64,000 bases of DNA from Theristus sp. LFF4_11 (Eukaryota > Nematoda > Chromadorea > Monhysterida > Xyalidae), in NCBI GenBank assembly GCA_030248135.1, contig JASANC010005530.1:33517-97516 (forward strand). The letters are read 5' to 3'. The notes under the pieces were generated by a model, which saw only the letters and a program-made list of their open reading frames with translations, was not told the DNA's origin and made no database searches. The position numbers and the translations under genes are program-made. Of this stretch, positions 1 through 21,050 are shown in pieces; within the stretch, counting starts at the first letter, position 1, and the number at the start of each line of letters is the position of its first letter.

Positions 1-8833
<8,833 letters not shown>

Positions 8834-9759
8834 CCTGGCTACTGTGTTCAGGTGATTTCGTTATTCGATCGCTGGTGACTTCGAGTGAAATTTGAGCGCA
8901 ATTTCAGCGGTGCCGCAAATTGAGGACGACTGAGAACTGAAACAGAGGATTTTTAAGAAAATAGACGATTTTTAAGAAGCACGTCCTGTGTCGCATGTGC
9001 CTGTATAGCCTTTTTATTCAAACGTGTCTTACTGAAAGAGCGTCATGTGTTCTCAAATGTATGCGCTTGTCTTGCACAACGATCCGCGCTTTCAATGGGG
9101 CTGGCTTCACGTCTGACGAATTGTGTGTGTGAGGGTGTAAACTCCGAATCTACAAATCGACAGATTTCTGAACAAATGTAAAAATGTGTGAAGATTGTCG
9201 AAAACCGAACGCCTACTCATATAAAAGTTTGCCTTTCTTTAAATGAGGCACGCAACGCTGTTTGCGGGATGTGTAGTGGTACACCACAACACCACTGCAC
9301 GTCTGTGACGGCGCAACAAACAGGCACACAATTTCGTTTCAGACCCCACATGAAAATAAAGCGTCATGTGAAACAAGAAATAACGATGTTTGAAAAATCT
9401 GGAAACACGCGGAAAAATGAACGAGCAAAGACGAAATGAGGGAACAGAAGGCTAAGATTGTTAAATTGTTAAATGTTTGATGGATTGTTAAATTAAAAAA
9501 AATATGTTGTTTGCGGTGCAGTGCACCACCCTGTTAACCACTATTTATGCCCTGTGTGTCTCGGCATTCTAGAATTTTGAAGTTATAAAGTGGTACTTTG
9601 ACTGTAGTGGACAATGTCAGGCGCTGGTAAGAAGAGAAGGTAACGCGGTGCCACCACTGCGTTGCATGTGTGAAAGTAAAATTACTACAGTCAAATTGGC
9701 AATAAGAAAAACGTTTTTTGCCTTTGATGTACTAAACAACATTATACATGTAGGTAAGT

Positions 9760-11350
9760 CCGCAATCAGCATTTCAGCATGCTGTGTACCTTTTCAAAAT
9801 TCAAACGAACTGGCGTTTTTTCCTTCAAAACGACCGTCCCAACGCAAACCAATTATGTATATTGCAGTGCGATTACATTTGTGCGTTCAATTGCAACTTG
9901 TTTCGGAAAAGATATCATGCAACACGATTGTGTTCGTTGACCTAAAGCAACACTGCTTACCGTTTCTGATCTTGACACGGTTTCACTGATTTTTTTTTAA
10001 TTTTCACAGGCAAATGTTTTGATATTTGTGAGAAAAATAGCAGGGAATTAAAAAACAAGCGGTTTTATAATGTGCTTTTTTTCATAATAAAAGTGTAAAT
10101 AAAATAGTGTTCGTTTTGAGACATGATATACAGACACCGTGCATGAGTGTGCTATACCGTTCACCCCAAGTTTCTGCGTTCTCCAAATAAGTTGACGTTT
10201 GAAGTCACGCGCATCTTTAGCTGTTGATTTTCAGTTTTTAACCCAGGTTTGTGCGATGCACATCAAACTTCAGCCTGAAACCGGTTTTGTGCGTGTTCCA
10301 TGCAGTTTCCTTCTCCGCGTTCATGCCAGAAAAAACACACGCAAACACTGAAAATTGTCATCAATGCAATTGTGCTTTATTATTGTGGATGGCTTTCTTT
10401 TCGCGTCCCGATAGTTTTTTTTTACATGTGCAACAATCAATCAGGCAGACAAAGCCAAAACAGTCAAAAGTCAAGTTTTTCACCGATGCGCCGCAGTTTG
10501 ACTCAGAACGTGAAAGGGCATTCATGAAGCAGTATTTAGTGACCGCGTAGCTATGTTTTAACACAGCTACAGTACGTGTCACTAATTATTGCTTCATGAA
10601 TGCTGCTTGAGTCACTTATAGTTGCAATCCGTTTGAAACAAAGTAACGGAAGCAACGTATGGAGTTTTGAAATCTATTTAACCGACAGCAAATCGGTAAC
10701 TTTGGCAAGAAAAACATAGTTTTTTTGTCATCAAATGAAATCACCATATCAGGAGTATTAGTGTCTGGCCGTTTTCAAACCTTCAAAAAAACTGGCGCTT
10801 TTCAACATAAAACCCTTTCAACGCAAGCCCGCTTTCAATTGCAGTTGTGCCGTGCGTTCAAATAAAACTGGTTCTGTGAAGATCATGCAACACGATTGAA
10901 CTCGCTGAACTAAAGGAACACGATTTCTACCGTATGTTTGTCTCGACACGATTTCACTGAAAATTTGTGGTTTATTTCACAGGAAAGTGTGATTTCGGTT
11001 TCAGTAAGGAAAATGGCAGAAATACAGGCAGTTGTTGGTGAAAATGGGTTGAGTCGAGTGTGTGTGCGCGAAAGATCATCGTTTTGAGACACGATACAGT
11101 AGCTACGTACTAACGGTATCGATGAACCGTTCACCCGCCCAGTTTCTTTTCATTCACCACGTTTCACATTTTTAAAACGTCACACACGCGCTCTGTATTT
11201 TTAGGTCCATTATTTTCAGTTGTTTAATTTCAGTTCTTACACCAAGGTTTGCATAATGCATGATGTAAACCAGTTTTGTGCAGTTCCACGAAGTTTCCGT
11301 CATGACAGAAAAACACAAACATTAAAATTGAAAATTGTCATCACTGTTGA
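9760..11350. repeat. Diverged tandem duplication of about 600 bp in the spacer
   Basis: Segments at about 9760-10380 and 10740-11350 share an ordered series of blocks (ATCATGCAACACGATTG, GACACG(G/A)TTTCACTGA, CGTTTTGAGACA, ACCGTTCACCC, GAAAATTGTCATCA). No open frame is shared, so it is a non-coding duplication. A hairpin MITE lies between the two. Confidence 0.7.
10518..10606. mobile_element. 90-bp hairpin MITE (family 5)
   Basis: A nearly perfect palindrome with arms GCATTCATGAAGCAGTATTT and its complement. Other copies are at about 21130-21214, 24073-24171 and 40376-40466, and a half copy lies at about 37373-37400. Confidence 0.7.
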
Positions 11351-11855
11351 TTGTTATTATTCTCGGCTGCGCTACTCGGTGAATTCATTTTAAACGGCAT
11401 GAATGCACAAGTTTTGCGTGAAAGAAATTCAAAAATTATTGGTAGGTGAAAACGTGTTTGACAAAAAAAGTTACATGACAGCGACTTGGGGTTCCAAATC
11501 GAATAGGACATGGGCGCAGGAATAATGTCAGGCGTTTATGAAGGCGGGACCAAAAATGTAAAATGAAATATTTCAAGTGCTAGGCAATTCCGTGCCAGTC
11601 TAATTCCAAAGATTCCAAATTCAAGGCACCGTTGTTTTCCTTTCACCACAGTACAGCTGATGTTTCGGAGATGCGTGCACAAAAACACATAAAACCGGTC
11701 ATTTTATACATAGTCCTCTTTTTTGACTGGAATTCTATTTCAGAATTCTGAACTGCAAGCAAACAACTCTCTGAAAAAATTGAGACTTTTTACAAACCGT
11801 GATCATTGGTTTGTTGTCTTCTTTTTTTGCCGATGATTTTTCGGCCACCAAAGTA

Positions 11856-12760
11856 CAGGGTGATCAAAAAACTACACACTAAGAATTGGCTCTACCTTGC
11901 CAACTGAATAGGTGAATAGCTGGGCTGAAATTTTAACCAAACAAGCGTCACACATAGCTTTTTTAAAATTTCACGGCAATCCGTCATTTGTAGTTCGTAA
12001 AGTCAGCAATTTTATTAAAATTCAGAAAAACCACAATTTTCAATTTATGATTCCGGCTACACATCGTCTTCCTCATCCAGGTTTTCATCCGAGAATTCAG
12101 CCAGTTCTCTTCCGTTTCACTGCTGTTCCAATCAGTGTGTCTGTCTTATCGGATACGCTTGAGCTGCTCTATATGAGCGCCTCGATTCTCGATCACAGCT
12201 GCCAAGCGGTGTCGAAAACTCTGCAGCACTTTTTGATGAAGCGATTGACTGCTGTTGATTGTTTCAATTCGTAGATGGTTGCCGGCTTCGAAGCACACAC
12301 CAGACATGTTTCAAGTGCTCTCAGAACCAAAAGTCTAGAGGGGTGAGGTCAGGACTTCTGCGGTCCCCACTCATCTGCACCCCGCCCCCGTCTGCAGCGT
12401 GCCACAACCAAATTGATTGGCATTTGGAGCGGGTCGGTGCTGCGCAGATCGAACTGTCGACGAAGCGTGCGAATAACTTTTGTTGTGCTTTTTGTTTGCT
12501 CCTGAAACACAGAACACGTATGCTTGGTCCAATCCAAGTTTTACGAAATGCAGCAAACTGGCGAGAAAATTCAATTTTTTTTTGCCTTTTCACTATTCTG
12601 TTTCGCATTCAATGTAGGCTGGACTAGGTAATTCGTTTGAAACTGTAACACAGAAAATAAAAGCTATACGTGATGTTTGGTTGAAATTTCAGCCCAAACC
12701 ATTCACCCGTTGGCGAGCTAGAGCCGCCGACTCTTATCGTGTAGTTTTTTGACCACTTTG
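11856..12760 (-). pseudogene. Decayed mariner/IS630-type transposon with broken transposase
   Basis: Imperfect terminal inverted repeats of about 80 bp begin CAGGGTGATCAAAAAACT at 11856 and end near 12760, flanked by TA on both sides. Minus-strand frames between them give an N-terminal helix-turn-helix-like segment (TLRRQFDLRS, about 12400-12480). This is followed directly by a catalytic-core tail RSPDLTPLDFWF, then a stop and EHLKHVW in frame, and further down VIENRGAHIEQL in another frame. The middle of the transposase is missing and several frameshifts and stops are present, so it is dead. Confidence 0.75.
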
Positions 12761-14319
12761 TATTTAAAAATATAAACTTTTCCCAACGTACCCGGTTTCG
12801 ACACAATTGCCCGGATTGTCCAGAGTCAATCCATTTCAAACTCAATCACCACTGTTCATTCTCATTTTACGAGTTTTGCAGTTTAGATGAATGTGTCACA
12901 CAGTAGTTGCTGTTTGGTTTTGTTTTTCAGATAATAATTTGCCACAGGACAGCGGAAAATTGTCACGGTTTTTGGGATGTTGCAAGCCAGAATTGTTCTT
13001 GCGGGTCGGGCCGCATTTTTTTCAATTTTCAGGCGTGTTCGGTTTACAGTTCAGAAACAAACAACAACAAACACTTATCAAAAGCACGGAAAACCATTCT
13101 TTACGGTATGTCCACTTTCGTAAATTATCATCGCACACATTTGCAACGCACCTGCGATCAGCACAGCACAAAACTCGAGGGCAAAATGAACAAATTCCGA
13201 TGTTTCAGCAATGTTATAATGTGTATTTGGATGCGCCTGTTCGAGCAAAAAGGCACAGTGCCTGGTTCTTACCAAAATTGGTATTTTTGCAGCGGAATTC
13301 AACTGTACCTTGGTGTAAAGTGGAATTCTGAATTTGAAAAAAATAGTGGTTGAATAGTTTTTGAATACCGGATTATTCAGTGCTACTTGACGTACCTCCA
13401 TTAAAATTCGGAGACATTCAGAAAAAAACGTTTAGTCTGTCTGACTAGCGCGTGATTTTCTATTCTTCCTGGTCATAACCAGCTGTACAATGCCAGTGCG
13501 TTTGTGTGTGCAGCACTATAATAACTGTAACTTAGTGCGGGATCACTTGCGACCCACTCATTTCAGGCCCGCACATTACCGTCCCGCATTAGCGACCCAC
13601 TCATTAGCGGTCCACCCATTAGCGGGCCGACACGCGCGCCGGGTGGTGGTACAATAATTTAACTCGACATTAGGTGGTGTAATGAAATCGCCTGTTTTGA
13701 ATTTTTTAACTTCCAAAAAAAATTGAACTGAACTATCTATCTGATAGTTATTGTCGGCAGCTGATGTTTCACGTGTGACATTTACAAGAGTGCTCCTTCC
13801 GCGGATGCCAACTTCTCCCCCTTAACAAGTTGTTTTTGGGTCCCGAATTACTGCCATACCTTGGTGTAAGGCAAATTTGGGATATTCTCGCCAAAGACCA
13901 CTTTGCCAAAGACCTTTTCTCCACATTTTTAGGGTATCCATTTTTGTGCACTCACAATACTCGTTCCATTGTACCGTAACCGTACTTGGGTTTGAAATTT
14001 CGTTTGTAAAATTAGTTATTTGTAAATAATACAAACAAATTACAAGTCCACGATACATTGATTGCATCGCGCCTTTTGAAAAAAGAGATTTTTACTGAGT
14101 TCGAATAAACAACGAAATAAAAAAGAATATAAAAAATGAGTGACTAAATACGGTGGTTTCGTGTCCGATTTGAAAGCAGCAATTAGTGTTGTTGAGCGGC
14201 CGAAGACAAAAGGCGGCGCACAAACAGAACTCAAAATGCGCGTTTAGACCTGAAATCAAGTTCACGGTTGACGCGGCAATTATGAATGATCGAAACTACC
14301 CGAGTTCCTGAGATTGTAG

Positions 14320-15200
14320 GTCGAGGTAATCTTTTTTGTGCAAAGGAGGCGGAATAACGCTGAATGGATCTGTGGGAAAGCCGCACAGCTAAAACTAAAA
14401 GCGCTGTTTCGCGGCCGAACGCAGAATGTGAGTTAAAACACTGTTAAGCGTTAAATGTAAAATGTTAAATGTGTTAATGTGAAGCAAAATTCTGATTACT
14501 TTTTTTGTTTTTCATGTTCTAGCACAAAACTGCCGTCAAATTCTTTGATTTGATTCTGTGCGAAATCTTGACAATTTCACGCGTTAAACTGAGCATCTCA
14601 CGGTTGATGTTTCACGAGAAATATAATAACCAGAAATAAAAGCCAACAGTTAGCATTAAATTACCTTGGTTATTTTTTGAAACAGAATTCTTTCCTACTA
14701 CAGGGGAATTCTGATACTGAATCAGCAAAAAGAATGCGTCGATCGTAGTTTTCCCGTGATACCATAATGTGAACCTTTAGTCATTGGTCCTGGTCTCACT
14801 GCGGTGTTACTAAAAACTTTATCGGTTGAAAAAAGTTGAAAAAATACTGCTCACAGGATAAAAAGCTGAACAGTATTGTTATGTTCTGCTATCAATGACG
14901 GTTTTTTATTTGCGTTCCATTCACTATTTTTAAACCCCAAAAATGACTTTTTGGGCAAACTGGTAGTTTCGAGTATGTAGCTATTATTGTTTCGTGCGAA
15001 GGAGGCCGAGTAATGTTGAATGATGTGTGGAAAAGCCGCACAGCTGAAAAAGTTGTTTCGCGCCCAACGAAGTTCGAATATGAAATAACTAAATTAGTTT
15101 AGTGAGAAAAGATTCTGATTGGTTTTTTCTCAATTTCTTGCACAAATCTGCCGTCAGAATACGTTAACTTTTGCTGATTTCAAATTGCCGCACAGCCATG
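14320..15200. repeat. Dispersed repeat family 9, two tandem copies
   Basis: Blocks with AAAGCCGCACAGCT, AAATTCTGATT and CTGCCGTCA occur at about 14320-14570 and 14980-15200, and inverted at about 40980-41190. The sequence just upstream (14030-14300) has a relative at about 16575-16830. No gene recognised. Confidence 0.6.
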
Positions 15201-15267
15201 AAACATTTTCTCTATCTGTGCGTGCAAACGCATATTGGGTCACGTTCAATAAGAAAGATAATATGTA

Positions 15268-15505
15268 TGGCCTATTTTTTTAAACGTGCCCCACTGAAAT
15301 GACGTCATGTGCCGCAAAACATGCGCTTGTCGTTCACAGCAAATTAGACTATCCGTTTAGCCGATTTCTTCCCGTAAACAAATGGTGAATGTCGAATCAG
15401 TCACACCAAACTGAAATTTTAGTGCCTGTACTTTGACAAACGGGCGTTTTTAAATAAAAATGACGTCACGTTAGTCCGGACACGTTTGAATAAATCCACA
15501 ATACC
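15268..15505. mobile_element. MITE family 4 (ACGTGTCC/TGACGTCA ends), copy 1
   Basis: About 235 bp repeated at 28993-29227 and inverted at 59254-59491. The ends are imperfect inverted repeats containing AAACGTG(T/C)CC and, further in, TGACGTCA. A diverged relative starts near 9005. No coding capacity. Confidence 0.75.
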
Positions 15506-17721
15506 TCAATGTTTTCAGCTGTAATTTGAATGCGTAAAAAGGAGGCATATGTGTTCCAAATTTTAAAGTTTTAAAGGAGCCATTTTAAAGTTGCACCTTT
15601 TGGCGCACCCTGTGTATGATGCGCGAACAGAGAGAGCTCCAGACAACAACATACCGCCAGTTTTTCATTTGTGTTTTTCTGCGTTGTTTTCTGTGTTTCA
15701 TTTTCGCCACCACTATACTCGTTCCATTGTTCCGTTGTTGCGTTTGTGCTTTCTTGTGTAAAATCAGGTTTTTTCAGCTTTTGTCAGCTCTGTAACAAAG
15801 TTCACGTTCACGTTAACTTTCACGTTCACTTTCACGTTCACGTCCACGCATTCTCGGTGCGCGTTAAAGTTAAGCTCAACATTATAATCATTAAAAATTT
15901 TTATTTTATGTTTTTCATTACAGTAATCCAGTGGATCGCGTGCGCGGCAATGGCGGCTTATCGGTGGCGGCGAAAATAAAAAGAAAATAAGAATGAAAAT
16001 TTTTCTATGTCTAATGTCATGTCAAATGTTTACATTGTTGCATTTTTGAAGAGATCAAGATTTGCATTTGTAAATCGGAATGTTCTTTGCGTGTTTTGGA
16101 ATCTGCGAAATTCTTTATGTTTGTTATGTCTACCACATCTGTTTTATGTCTTGTTTTCTGTTTGGCGTATGGATATTTTAGATTCCAGATTTTTCTCGCA
16201 GTTAGTTCTCTCGCCGTCAGTTCTCTCGCAGTCAGTTCTGTTGTAAAACACGTTCTCGTTTTTTTGTTATCTTGTTCGGTGTCTCGCGATTCTTTCGACA
16301 GTGTTTTCATGCGCGAATGTATTTTCTTCCCATGGTGCTCGCAATAAAATCGCAATGTGAAATTGAAAAGTGTTGGCTCTGCTGGATTAGAAATTAAGTA
16401 ACTTAAATCACAATTTAACTTTAAATCTCACGCATCAGGTCGCCTTGTCACAGCTCAGCGTGAGTGACGTTATCATATTATTCCCTTTTAGCGGGAAGGA
16501 AGGACTTTAGGTAAAAAAATCAAAGTACTTATTGACAAAAAAATGCAGACGACGTCATATTTCCGCACAACACGTTCAAATAAGTCCACGACGATACATT
16601 GATTACAAAAAAAAGATCAAAACTGCGTGCCGTTCGCCAATACGGTGGTTTGCGTCGTGTCCACGTCCAGCAGACGACCTTGAAAACAGCACCCAGTGTT
16701 TGTTGTTGAGTATCTGGGGACTGCAGACAAAAAGCGGGCGAACACGCGGCGGATGTTTCAGAGAATTTACATTATTTGCAGACTTGGCCGTTGCGATTGG
16801 ATAGAAAACGTACTGGTTGACGCTGAACGATTTCGTCCGTCACATCTGAAGCGTAAAACCAAGGTATTGTTTTTGTATCGGAATTTGCATTGAAATTCCG
16901 AGCAAAGGAAATGTGTCATGCAGTTCTTTGTCGTGGAATACGAAAAACAGAACAAACGGAGCTGGAAGAAAACTTTATTATTGACTTCAACAATGGCAGG
17001 TTTAAACAAATATGTATACTTTTCGGTTTTCTGGTATCAATACAATTCTCTCAACTTTTTGCGTTACACATACACTTGAGCATTATCATCAATGATTATC
17101 ACAACAAAGAAAATTCTTTCGCTTTTTTACATTTACATTTTCCGTATGATGTATGATATCCTTCCGTTTCGAGCTCCAGTTGATGCGCTCAAAGTTACAT
17201 TTGTGCATCGTCCTACAGTGATACACGACAACCAGAACTGAATGCTCCTCAGAATTAACATTACACCAAAGTAAAGCTGAATTCCACTTTAAAAAGACCT
17301 TGCTTAAAAACTTTGCAGAATTGATAATGTGTTGGTGAAATCAGTCAGTTGCATTTTGAGTCGACAATGAAACATTAGCCAGGTGGAGTACAGTTTTTGT
17401 AAATGTATGAAAGTCGTCATTTTAGGCGATGAAATTTCTCTTTCCACTCTTACATTATTGGCGCATTTTCTACCTAAAGGGTATGAATTGAAGTAGGGTA
17501 AGTATGGTATCATTCGTTAAAATGACCGTTGACTAACAAACAACAGTGTTTCGACTGTCGCGCACCTAAGTACGAAATAACTAAATTTTATTCCGACGTT
17601 TAAAAATCCGGCTATTTCATGTTCTTCATGCTAAAATGGCTTTTTCAACACTTATCTGCGACACTGTTGTAGACTAAAGAACTGTAAAAATGGAATAAAT
17701 TGTGCGTAAGCAAATTCAGAA

Positions 17722-20700
17722 TCAAATATGGACTTCGTCGGTTTTCGTTTTCGTGTTCACGTCTGAGTTTGACGAAAGCAAAGCAAACGGATCGGCAGCT
17801 TCCTTTAAACCAGCCACCATCACCTGATGAATAAAATGAACAAAAAAGTGTGGTGCGGTACGTATGACGTTGCGTAAACAAATAGTAGTGCGTATGTGTG
17901 TGACGTTACGCAGAAATGTCGCGTATTGCGTAAATGCCCGTTTATACCTGACGTATGCGCACACGGCACGGCACGTCACGTCACACGTCAGGTGCCGTGT
18001 TGCATACTACCGTTCATACATGACGTACGTCGACGTGCGTCTGCATACGTCAGGTATAAACGAGCCTTAAAACGTTTCTTAAAACCGCGCACATGTACCG
18101 CAAAGTCTTGCATATGAGGTCCCCTCATATAAATTTGAAAAAAATCAAAAATTACAGAAACAAAAGTGGCATTTTGTGTGACAACCTTATAAGTGGAGGA
18201 GGTCTTATAAAGTGACGATTAGAATGTCCGGCCTTATAACCGGGGTGGTATTTCGACCAAGTCAAAATTTTGATTTTTTTGGTGTCCCGCCGTGCGACAC
18301 TCCGCCCACTTTTGGGTGTGGGTCTTATAAGTGGGAGGAACCTTATACGCAAGACTACGGTATGTGGTTTCGTGGTATGGCAGCGCACCTGTGGTGTACC
18401 ACTGGCACCGTCGCCGGCGGTTGTTGGTGCAATGTACAGCACCGTGTGCGTCGCGGCGTCGTGCCCATTCGGCGACGGTTTTGTGTCGCAGCAACTCGCT
18501 TTATTCCAATACCAACAGATCAGACTTGAACTCGCTACGAACGAGACCACTGGAAAACGATGGGGTAGCGACACACGTTTTGATTGGGAAACTTGTACAG
18601 CGCGATGAAGAAGAAAAAAACATCAGTTAAGGAAACGGCTGTTATTGTGTTTTTGGAACTAAAGCAACCTCTTGACCTGAAACTTACCGCAATGAAAGAA
18701 ATATAGTTGCCGTTTGTTGTGTTGTGTCAAAATTTCAGCTAGAACGGTAAAACGTTATTAGTCGCAATTTCCAATTTAGGACATATTTTCCAATTGATTT
18801 TCTTGCAGAAGCTTGCAAAAATTGATTCGAAACAAAAGAAACAGTGAATCGGTTCACTGAGTTCGTCTGTTCTTCAGTTTGGTCGTTATTGCGATTGTTC
18901 AGAGAAATTTATGAAAGAACAAAGATTGGAACACGCTTAGTAGCACAACTGGAATTTGGAAATGAATATTTGTGAAAAACAAGCTAAAAAACAATGGGAA
19001 ATTCACACGAATGCAGAAGTTTGGCACTTGTGCATCTTTGGCTGATGTTTCAGACGCATCACATGGTTTCGAAACCAAGGGCTCTAATTGTCTGAAAGGC
19101 AGCAATTGATCGTTTTATATAGCTGAAATCTTAACACAACAAATGGCAACTGTGTATATATTTCTTTCACTGCTGTAAGTTGCAGCTCAAGGGGATGCTT
19201 CAGTTCTGAATACGAGCCGTTTTCCCTATTGGGCGTTTTTTATACCGAAAGCCCTTTCCAAACTGTTTTTTTTCAAACATTTTGGCGAAACGCTTCATCT
19301 AACATGGCAACCACCGGTAGCCGGACATTTTTGTTTGATGACCACCGGTGGCCACAAAAGAATGGAGCGTTTGGCGAAAAAAACGTTTGAAAAAAACGCG
19401 CGTGCAATTATCACACTATTTACGAATCAACATATCAAAAAATCAAATCAACTTTAATATCGAAGCAAGTATCATACACATACATTGCAGGACAGCAACG
19501 CAAACCAGCAGCACATTCATTATTCTCGATCGCCGGATATTTGCAACGCGAGCTTCATTCAAACTCCCGTAATACGATAAGTAATTCGAGGATTCTACCA
19601 CGTTAGCTGTCGATAACAGAGAACAATATGTTTCTGAAGTCTCGTCCATGCATAAACGTTTATATTTTTTATATACTGTAAAGTCTTGCATATAGGGCCT
19701 CCTTATATAAATTTGGAAATTTCTGAAAAAAATGGAATTTTGTGTGACAACCTTATAAGTGGGAGGAGGTCTCATAAATCGAAGATTAGGAAGTCCGTGC
19801 CCAGGGTTGGACTTCGGCCAAGTGAAAATTTTTTGGTTTCCCGCCGTGTGGCATTCCGCCCACTTTTGGTTGGGGGTCTGGTGGGAGGAACCTTATATGC
19901 AAAACTTTACGGTATATACATACAAGTCGAAAAAAAGGTACATGTGCGCGCGTGACGCCAAACCTTTCGACAACGCCGCCAAGATCGTCGTTACGAGACA
20001 CGCGACCAGAGTGAGCACAAAGTACGTGATCAGGGCGCCGCGACAGCGCGGGAATTTGAAGGCGCCCACGATGCCGAATGCAGCGTTGATGATGAACAAC
20101 ACGGACGCCCAACCGCCAAAGCCCAGCGAACAACTGACGTACCGATGCAGTTCACTGAAAAAATTATGACACATGGTGTCATAATTTGACACGCTGAAAA
20201 AAACGGATGCTTTTTTGAAGCAACATTTTTCAAGTGCTGATCTTCTGCAACGTTTCATGCGCGACTCTCATATTGAACCAAGGCGCTGTCCACATGTGCA
20301 AAAAGTTGGCGAAAAACTGTTCCGTTCTTTCGTCGCTGGAACAGTGGCTCGGAATTTTTTCTGGCCTTTTTTTAATTGGCATGCATTATGCTCTTGAATT
20401 TGAAGCACAGAGAAAATTGTTGACCTGGTTGGTAATACCCAGCTGAACAAAACGTTGGAAAAGATGTTCCGCTGCTATTCAGCAGTGTCTGTGAAAAGTT
20501 GCGCAAAGCTGTTTTTATTTTTTTTTTGTCGGTGAAATTTTTTTACCGGTGACTATTATCTTTTTACTTTGGTCCCGAGAGTCAACGCGCGCATAGATTA
20601 GGTAAGCAGTTATATGGACGACGCGGGAATTCAGAACTGGTAAAATGATTAGAGTCCCGAAATAGGACCGGGTCACTTAGGCTGCTTTGAATTGCTGGAT

Positions 20701-21050
20701 TGAAACTGGTTTCCTTTCTACGTCTGCAAACTTCAGTCACAGAACCTGAAACAGTTGATGATAACTGCATTACTTAATTACTAACTGCCACATTGTTTTC
20801 AAAAGCGTGAAAAGCAGAATATTGTTTTCTTGGTGACAATTGTTTTGCTGTCGAATCAAAGCATGATAACGCTTCAACTGGGAAACTGACTGAAAATGCA
20901 CGAAACACGTCCAACCGAGGACGAACACAACGACGGCAAGCACCAACTGTAGGACGGAGACCACTTTCAGCACCAGCAGGTGTTTTGCGCCAAATTTCAA
21001 CCGATGAATGTCGCCGTTTGAGTCCATTTCTTTTTCCAATCGATGAAGTC
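17722..21050 (-). CDS. TM-1: four-transmembrane tandem-array protein, 5' exon uncertain
   Basis: Lowest-coordinate and last member of the five-gene array. Exons are 20891-21050 (TM1), 19964-20154 (TM2+TM3), 19484-19606 (loop and TM4 start), 18389-18549 (TM4 end) and 17722-17823 (tail, stop TGA). Internal phases are 2, 1, 1, 0, the same as in its paralogs. TM1 contains LKVVSVLQLVLAVVVFVLGW. The TM2 exon has CSLGFGGWASVLFIINAAFG. The TM4 exon has SLICWYWNK and then TVLYIAP. The tail is 33 aa and starts VMVAGL. A candidate start exon lies at 22749-22782 (11 codons, phase 1, joins in frame) but is weak. A TA-flanked MITE ends 28 bp beyond the donor of the TM4 exon. Likely a plasma- or vesicle-membrane protein; function unknown. 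Confidence 0.8.
18098..18360. mobile_element. MITE family 3, copy 2
   Basis: The body matches 56221-56468 in the opposite orientation; the ends are CCGCAAAGTCTTGCAT and GCAAGACTACGG, with TA flanks. It stops 28 bp beyond the TM4-exon donor of TM-1. A further fragment is visible near 8025-8075. Confidence 0.8.
19676..19912. mobile_element. MITE family 3, copy 3
   Basis: Same family, ends CTGTAAAGTCTTGCAT and GCAAAACTTTACGG with TA flanks, in TM-1 intron between the TM2/3 exon and the loop exon. Confidence 0.8.
20569..20746. repeat. Dispersed repeat family 6 (GGTCCCGAGACTCAATGCG)
   Basis: About 180-190 bp with related inverted ends (GACTCAATGCG at one end, CGCACTGAGTCGC at the other). Further copies are at about 28214-28403, 28560-28746, 31541-31730, 38190-38332, inverted at 56647-56833 and 62252-62455, and broken copies lie near 23955 and 34050-34390. 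The two copies at 28.2 and 28.6 kb lie close together in the same orientation. Confidence 0.7.

Larger units (their letters stand above)
12761..17721. other. Gene-free spacer
   Basis: Holds family 9 and family 4 repeats and AT-rich sequence. Short open frames lack splice-site support or recognisable domains. Confidence 0.6.
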
